Positions 7,545-9,300 of a stretch of DNA of 9,300 nt are shown one piece after another. The notes below the pieces were generated by a model. That model saw only the letters and a list, made by a program, of their open reading frames with translations, was not told the DNA's origin and did not search any database. The position numbers and the translations under genes are program-made. How positions within the stretch are numbered: the stretch's first letter is position 1; the number at the start of each line of letters is the position of its first letter. Source of the stretch: CAYZEZ01 sp964477295 (GTDB lineage Bacteria; Bacteroidota; Bacteroidia; Bacteroidales; SM23-62); assembly GCA_964477295.1 (NCBI GenBank), contig CAYZEZ010000201.1, positions 1 to 9,300 of the forward strand. Reading direction: 5' to 3'.

Positions 7545-8519
7545 TTGAAAAAAGCAATATCCATACTATCGATTGGATTATTGATCCTTTTACTGCTCAT
7601 TTCTTCCTGCGGGGATGATTATCCCGACCTGGATTTCAAGCAGGAGATGCGTGATTTTGTATCGGCCATCAGTGATTATGCAAAAGCAGCTAAACCTGGT
7701 TTTCTTATTGTTCCCCAAAATGGGCAGGAATTAAACACACTTAACGGGGATAATAAGGGCCATCCGGATGTAGACTATTTATCGCACATTGACTGCATAG
7801 GGCAGGAAGATCTTTTTTACGGATATAACAGGGATGACAGGGCAACACCGGGGGATGAGAATGAGTACCTGACCGATTTCTGTGATATTGCACTCGCAGC
7901 AGGAAAGGTCATCATGGTAACCGATTATTGTTCTACCCATTCGAAGATGGATGATTCGTATGGCAAAAACAGTGCCCGGGGGTATGTGTCGTTTGCAGCC
8001 GACAGCAGGGAGCTGGACCGCGTTCCCGGCTACCCTCCTGCCCCGTTCAATGAAAACGAGGATGTTATCGATGCAGCGGGAAAGATTATGAACTTCCTTT
8101 ACCTGATCAACCCGGAGCGTTTTACGACGAAACAGGACTTTATTGATGCGGTCACAGCCACCAACTATGACCTTCTTATCATGGATTGTTTCCTGGAGGA
8201 AGAGTTATTTACGGCTGCAGAAATAGAATCATTGAGGTCGAAAGCCAACGGAGGAAGGCGGCTGGTCATTTCATACATGAGCATTGGAGAGGCAGAGGAT
8301 TACAGGTTTTACTGGGATCCTTCCTGGTCTTCCCATCCACCCAAATGGCTGGAAGATGAAAACCCTGACTGGGAAGGCAATTTCAAAGTCCGGTTCTGGA
8401 TGGATGAGTGGAAGCAGGTTATTTTCGGTAACCCGGCAGCATACCTTGACATCATCCTGGAAGCCGGGTTTGACGGGGTGTACCTGGATATTATCGATGC
8501 GTTTGAATATTTTGAGTAG
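7545..8519 (+). CDS. GH114 / TM1410-MJ1477-family putative glycoside hydrolase lipoprotein, circularly permuted
   Basis: The start is a TTG; the nearest in-frame upstream stop is TGA at 7506 and no ATG lies between, so TTG at 7545 is the only good start. Residues 1-21 form a lipoprotein signal (KKAIS, hydrophobic core, ISS) with Cys22 as the lipidated residue, followed by GDD, which suggests outer-membrane localisation. The conserved blocks are PGFLIVPQNGQEL (51-63), IGQEDLFYGY (84-94), VTDY (124-127), YDLLIMDCF (208-216), YMSIGEAEDYR (244-254), W-x3-W (284-288 region) and GFDGVYLDIIDAF (308-320). These match the TIM-barrel family of endo-alpha-1,4-polygalactosaminidase (GH114) and its TM1410/MJ1477 branch, which acts on galactosamine-rich or related polysaccharide. 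Asp314, Asp317 and the GEAED acidic residues are active-site candidates by analogy. In the canonical family, as I recall it, the SIGEAE and GFDGVYLD blocks come before the PQNG block; here they come after it, and the protein stops 4 residues past the DGVYLD block. True substrate unknown. Confidence 0.88.
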   Translation: MKKAISILSIGLLILLLLISSCGDDYPDLDFKQEMRDFVSAISDYAKAAKPGFLIVPQNGQELNTLNGDNKGHPDVDYLSHIDCIGQEDLFYGYNRDDRATPGDENEYLTDFCDIALAAGKVIMVTDYCSTHSKMDDSYGKNSARGYVSFAADSRELDRVPGYPPAPFNENEDVIDAAGKIMNFLYLINPERFTTKQDFIDAVTATNYDLLIMDCFLEEELFTAAEIESLRSKANGGRRLVISYMSIGEAEDYRFYWDPSWSSHPPKWLEDENPDWEGNFKVRFWMDEWKQVIFGNPAAYLDIILEAGFDGVYLDIIDAFEYFE

Positions 8520-8629
8520 GGTAAGAACGGTTCCGGGTTGCTGGTTACGAATTTCAGTTGGATTCAGCCGACGGATTGAAGGCTACAGGTTACAAGTAAC
8601 AGGGATCAGGGATTCAGATCATTTTACAT
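8520..8629. other. Spacer after GH114 gene with short degenerate repeats
   Basis: No ATG-initiated gene is seen here. The stretch contains GGTTAC- and CAGGGATCAGGGATTCAG-type iterations (about 8581-8616), including the small inverted repeat GTTAC-AA-GTAAC at 8589-8600. The GH114 frame stays open for only 19 codons past its stop. This kind of iterated GGTTACAGG/CAGGG text resembles low-complexity intergenic repeats of Bacteroidota, different in sequence from the 37-base repeat after the permeases. Confidence 0.5.
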
Positions 8630-8779
8630 TTGATAAAGTTATCGTACCATAGAAAAAAGCTTCCGGCCGGAAGGATAATCCTTTATCTTTTTCTCCTGGC
8701 CCTGCTCCTGTTGATCCTTTTCAACATAAGGAACATGCAGGAATGGGTTGAATTGCTGTTCGGTGGAACGGGGCCTTAA
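8630..8779 (+). CDS. Small single-pass membrane protein (49 aa), hypothetical
   Basis: This frame is open from 8600, after a TAA at 8597. The only common start codon well placed is TTG at 8630, giving 49 residues to the TAA at 8777-8779. The protein has a basic N-terminus (IKLSYHRKKLPAGR), then one uninterrupted hydrophobic helix (about residues 16-32, IILYLFLLALLLLILF). A short amphipathic tail follows, with NIRNMQEWVELLFGG. This basic/transmembrane/short-tail layout (inside-positive) is that of many real small membrane proteins and is hard to explain as noise. It lies 110 nt after the lipoprotein gene and 93 nt before the caspase-family gene, all on the same strand. The non-ATG start and short length keep the call tentative; I do not recognise a named family. 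An antisense frame with an ATG covers the same DNA but reads as low-complexity basic peptide. Confidence 0.6.
   Translation: MIKLSYHRKKLPAGRIILYLFLLALLLLILFNIRNMQEWVELLFGGTGP
8653..8673 (-). terminator. Possible intrinsic terminator for minus-strand transcripts
   Basis: CTTCCGGCCGGAAG (8660-8673) is a perfect palindrome, folding as a 5-bp stem with a GGCC loop. Read on the minus strand it is followed by C and six Ts (complement of the A-run 8653-8658), the shape of a Rho-independent terminator. No minus-strand gene ends here in this window, and on the plus strand the hairpin lies inside the start of the small membrane ORF. It may therefore be chance or block antisense transcription. Confidence 0.25.
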
Positions 8780-8800
8780 TAAATACTTTTTTATCCGTAT

Positions 8801-8834
8801 TTTGATTTTTCTTAAATTAGTCATGATAATTTTC
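8801..8834 (+). promoter_or_regulatory. Candidate Bacteroidota-type promoter for the caspase-family gene
   Basis: TTTG at 8801-8804 could be the -33 element and TAATTTTC at 8827-8834 the -7 element (consensus TAnnTTTG, last base mismatched), with 22 bases between them. This would give a leader of roughly 30 bases before the ATG at 8873. It is inferred from pattern only. A better -7 match, TAAATTTG at 8859-8866, lies too close to the ATG and lacks a partner. Confidence 0.3.
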
Positions 8835-8872
8835 CAGTGCGAATTCACTTTTGAGCATTAAATTTGATCGTT

Positions 8873-9300
8873 ATGAGATTAAGAAGTGCCCTGACCGTAA
8901 TTTTGTGCCTGGTTTATGTGCAGGCTATCCTGCCCCAGGATGTAAATACAAAAGGCGCCCGTGTGGCGACCACCCAGGAAGTTCCCACCCTGATTAACCG
9001 TGCACTGATCGTGGGGATATCGGATTACTTGAATATCACCGACCTGAATTACGCCCATACCGATGCATTGAATTTCTATTATTACCTTTTATCACCTGCA
9101 GGTGGAAGTCTTGACAGCAGTGATGTCATGCTTTTACTGAATGAAAATGCAACTACTGCTAATTTCTTTTCCGGTCTCGACTGGCTGTTATCGGAGACAA
9201 AGGAAGGGGAAACTGTGGCGGTATATTTTTCGGGACATGGTGACCTGGAGACAAAGACCATCAGGCAGAACGGATTTTTGCTGGGATATGATTCACCCAA
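8873..9300 (+). CDS. Exported caspase-family (peptidase C14-like) protein, N-terminal part (cut by window edge)
   Basis: The frame is open from the ATG at 8873 to the window edge (142 full codons). Residues 1-22 look like a signal peptide (MRLRSALTVILCLVYVQAIL then PQD). The caspase fold is recognisable from the first strand ALIVGISDY (44-52), followed by the L-x-x-A-x-x-D-A motif of the family (LNYAHTDAL, 58-66). VAVYFSGHGD (115-124) contains the catalytic His122 context. The catalytic Cys motif would lie past the right edge and cannot be checked. Bacterial members are metacaspase-like or paracaspase-like cysteine proteases. Exported Bacteroidota examples often carry extra C-terminal domains such as repeats or a sorting tail, but nothing of that is visible here. 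The start is preceded by A/T-rich sequence and a candidate promoter, so it may be transcribed separately from the small ORF 93 nt upstream. Confidence 0.9.
   Translation, partial: MRLRSALTVILCLVYVQAILPQDVNTKGARVATTQEVPTLINRALIVGISDYLNITDLNYAHTDALNFYYYLLSPAGGSLDSSDVMLLLNENATTANFFSGLDWLLSETKEGETVAVYFSGHGDLETKTIRQNGFLLGYDSP

Noticed and set aside
8520..8578. GH114 gene truncated by a premature stop
   Set aside because: Read-through gives only 19 codons with no family motif, and the half expected downstream is already present at the N-terminus, so permutation explains the ending better.
8284..8652. 122-codon plus-strand ORF overlapping the end of the GH114 gene
   Set aside because: Out of frame with the conserved GH114 motifs; its product is Trp/Gly/Ser-rich shadow sequence and its tail is repeat-derived.
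8639..8848. 69-codon minus-strand ORF with an ATG
   Set aside because: It overlaps the plus-strand small membrane ORF antisense; its product is a low-complexity basic/polar peptide without domain or signal features, while the plus frame has a clean membrane-protein layout.
8859..8866. Perfect TAnnTTTG (-7) match just before the caspase gene
   Set aside because: It would put the transcript start almost on the ATG and there is no TTTG partner at suitable spacing; the pair at 8801/8827 is preferred.
9082..9300. Minus-strand ORF at the right edge
   Set aside because: It is antisense to the caspase-family gene, whose motifs (ALIVGISDY, YFSGHGD) are clear on the plus strand.

Overview
The window looks like a chromosomal segment of a Bacteroidota bacterium, probably a Bacteroidales-like or environmental lineage. 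The evidence is a very large secreted protein ending in a type IX secretion (T9SS) sorting domain with SprB-type repeats, full-length duplicated-architecture MacB/FtsX permeases in tandem, a lipoprotein with a Cys-Gly-Asp-Asp mature start, AT-rich gene starts without Shine-Dalgarno sites, and short degenerate intergenic repeats. No tRNA, rRNA, CRISPR array, transposase or integrase is visible.

Layout. (a) 2-583 (+) is the C-terminal end of an FtsX-like ABC permease cut by the window edge. It is followed by a 141-nt spacer with a perfect inverted repeat across its stop codon and a dispersed repeat. (b) 725-3163 (+) is a complete 812-aa permease of the same family. Its downstream spacer carries a second copy of the dispersed repeat. 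(c) 3240-7277 (-) is convergent with (b) and encodes a 1345-aa secreted protein: signal peptide, 14 propeller-type repeats, two SprB-like repeats, two fibronectin-III-like domains, and a T9SS tail. (d) A 267-nt divergent spacer leads to 7545-8519 (+), a TTG-initiated lipoprotein of the GH114 / TM1410-MJ1477 putative glycoside hydrolase family. Its conserved blocks appear in circularly permuted order. (e) 8520-8872 holds a small repeat-rich stretch, a probable 49-aa single-pass membrane protein (8630-8779), and a candidate promoter. (f) 8873-9300 (+) is the N-terminal part of an exported caspase-family (C14) protein, cut by the right edge.

How they fit together. Nearly every product acts at or beyond the inner membrane: two ABC permeases that probably belong to one efflux or envelope-stress type transporter, a cell-surface or released T9SS protein, an outer-membrane-type lipoprotein acting on polysaccharide, a tiny membrane protein, and an exported caspase-like protein. 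Apart from the permease pair, nothing shows they form one pathway. The best leads are the permuted GH114 lipoprotein, the unlisted small membrane ORF and the repeat associated with the permease genes.
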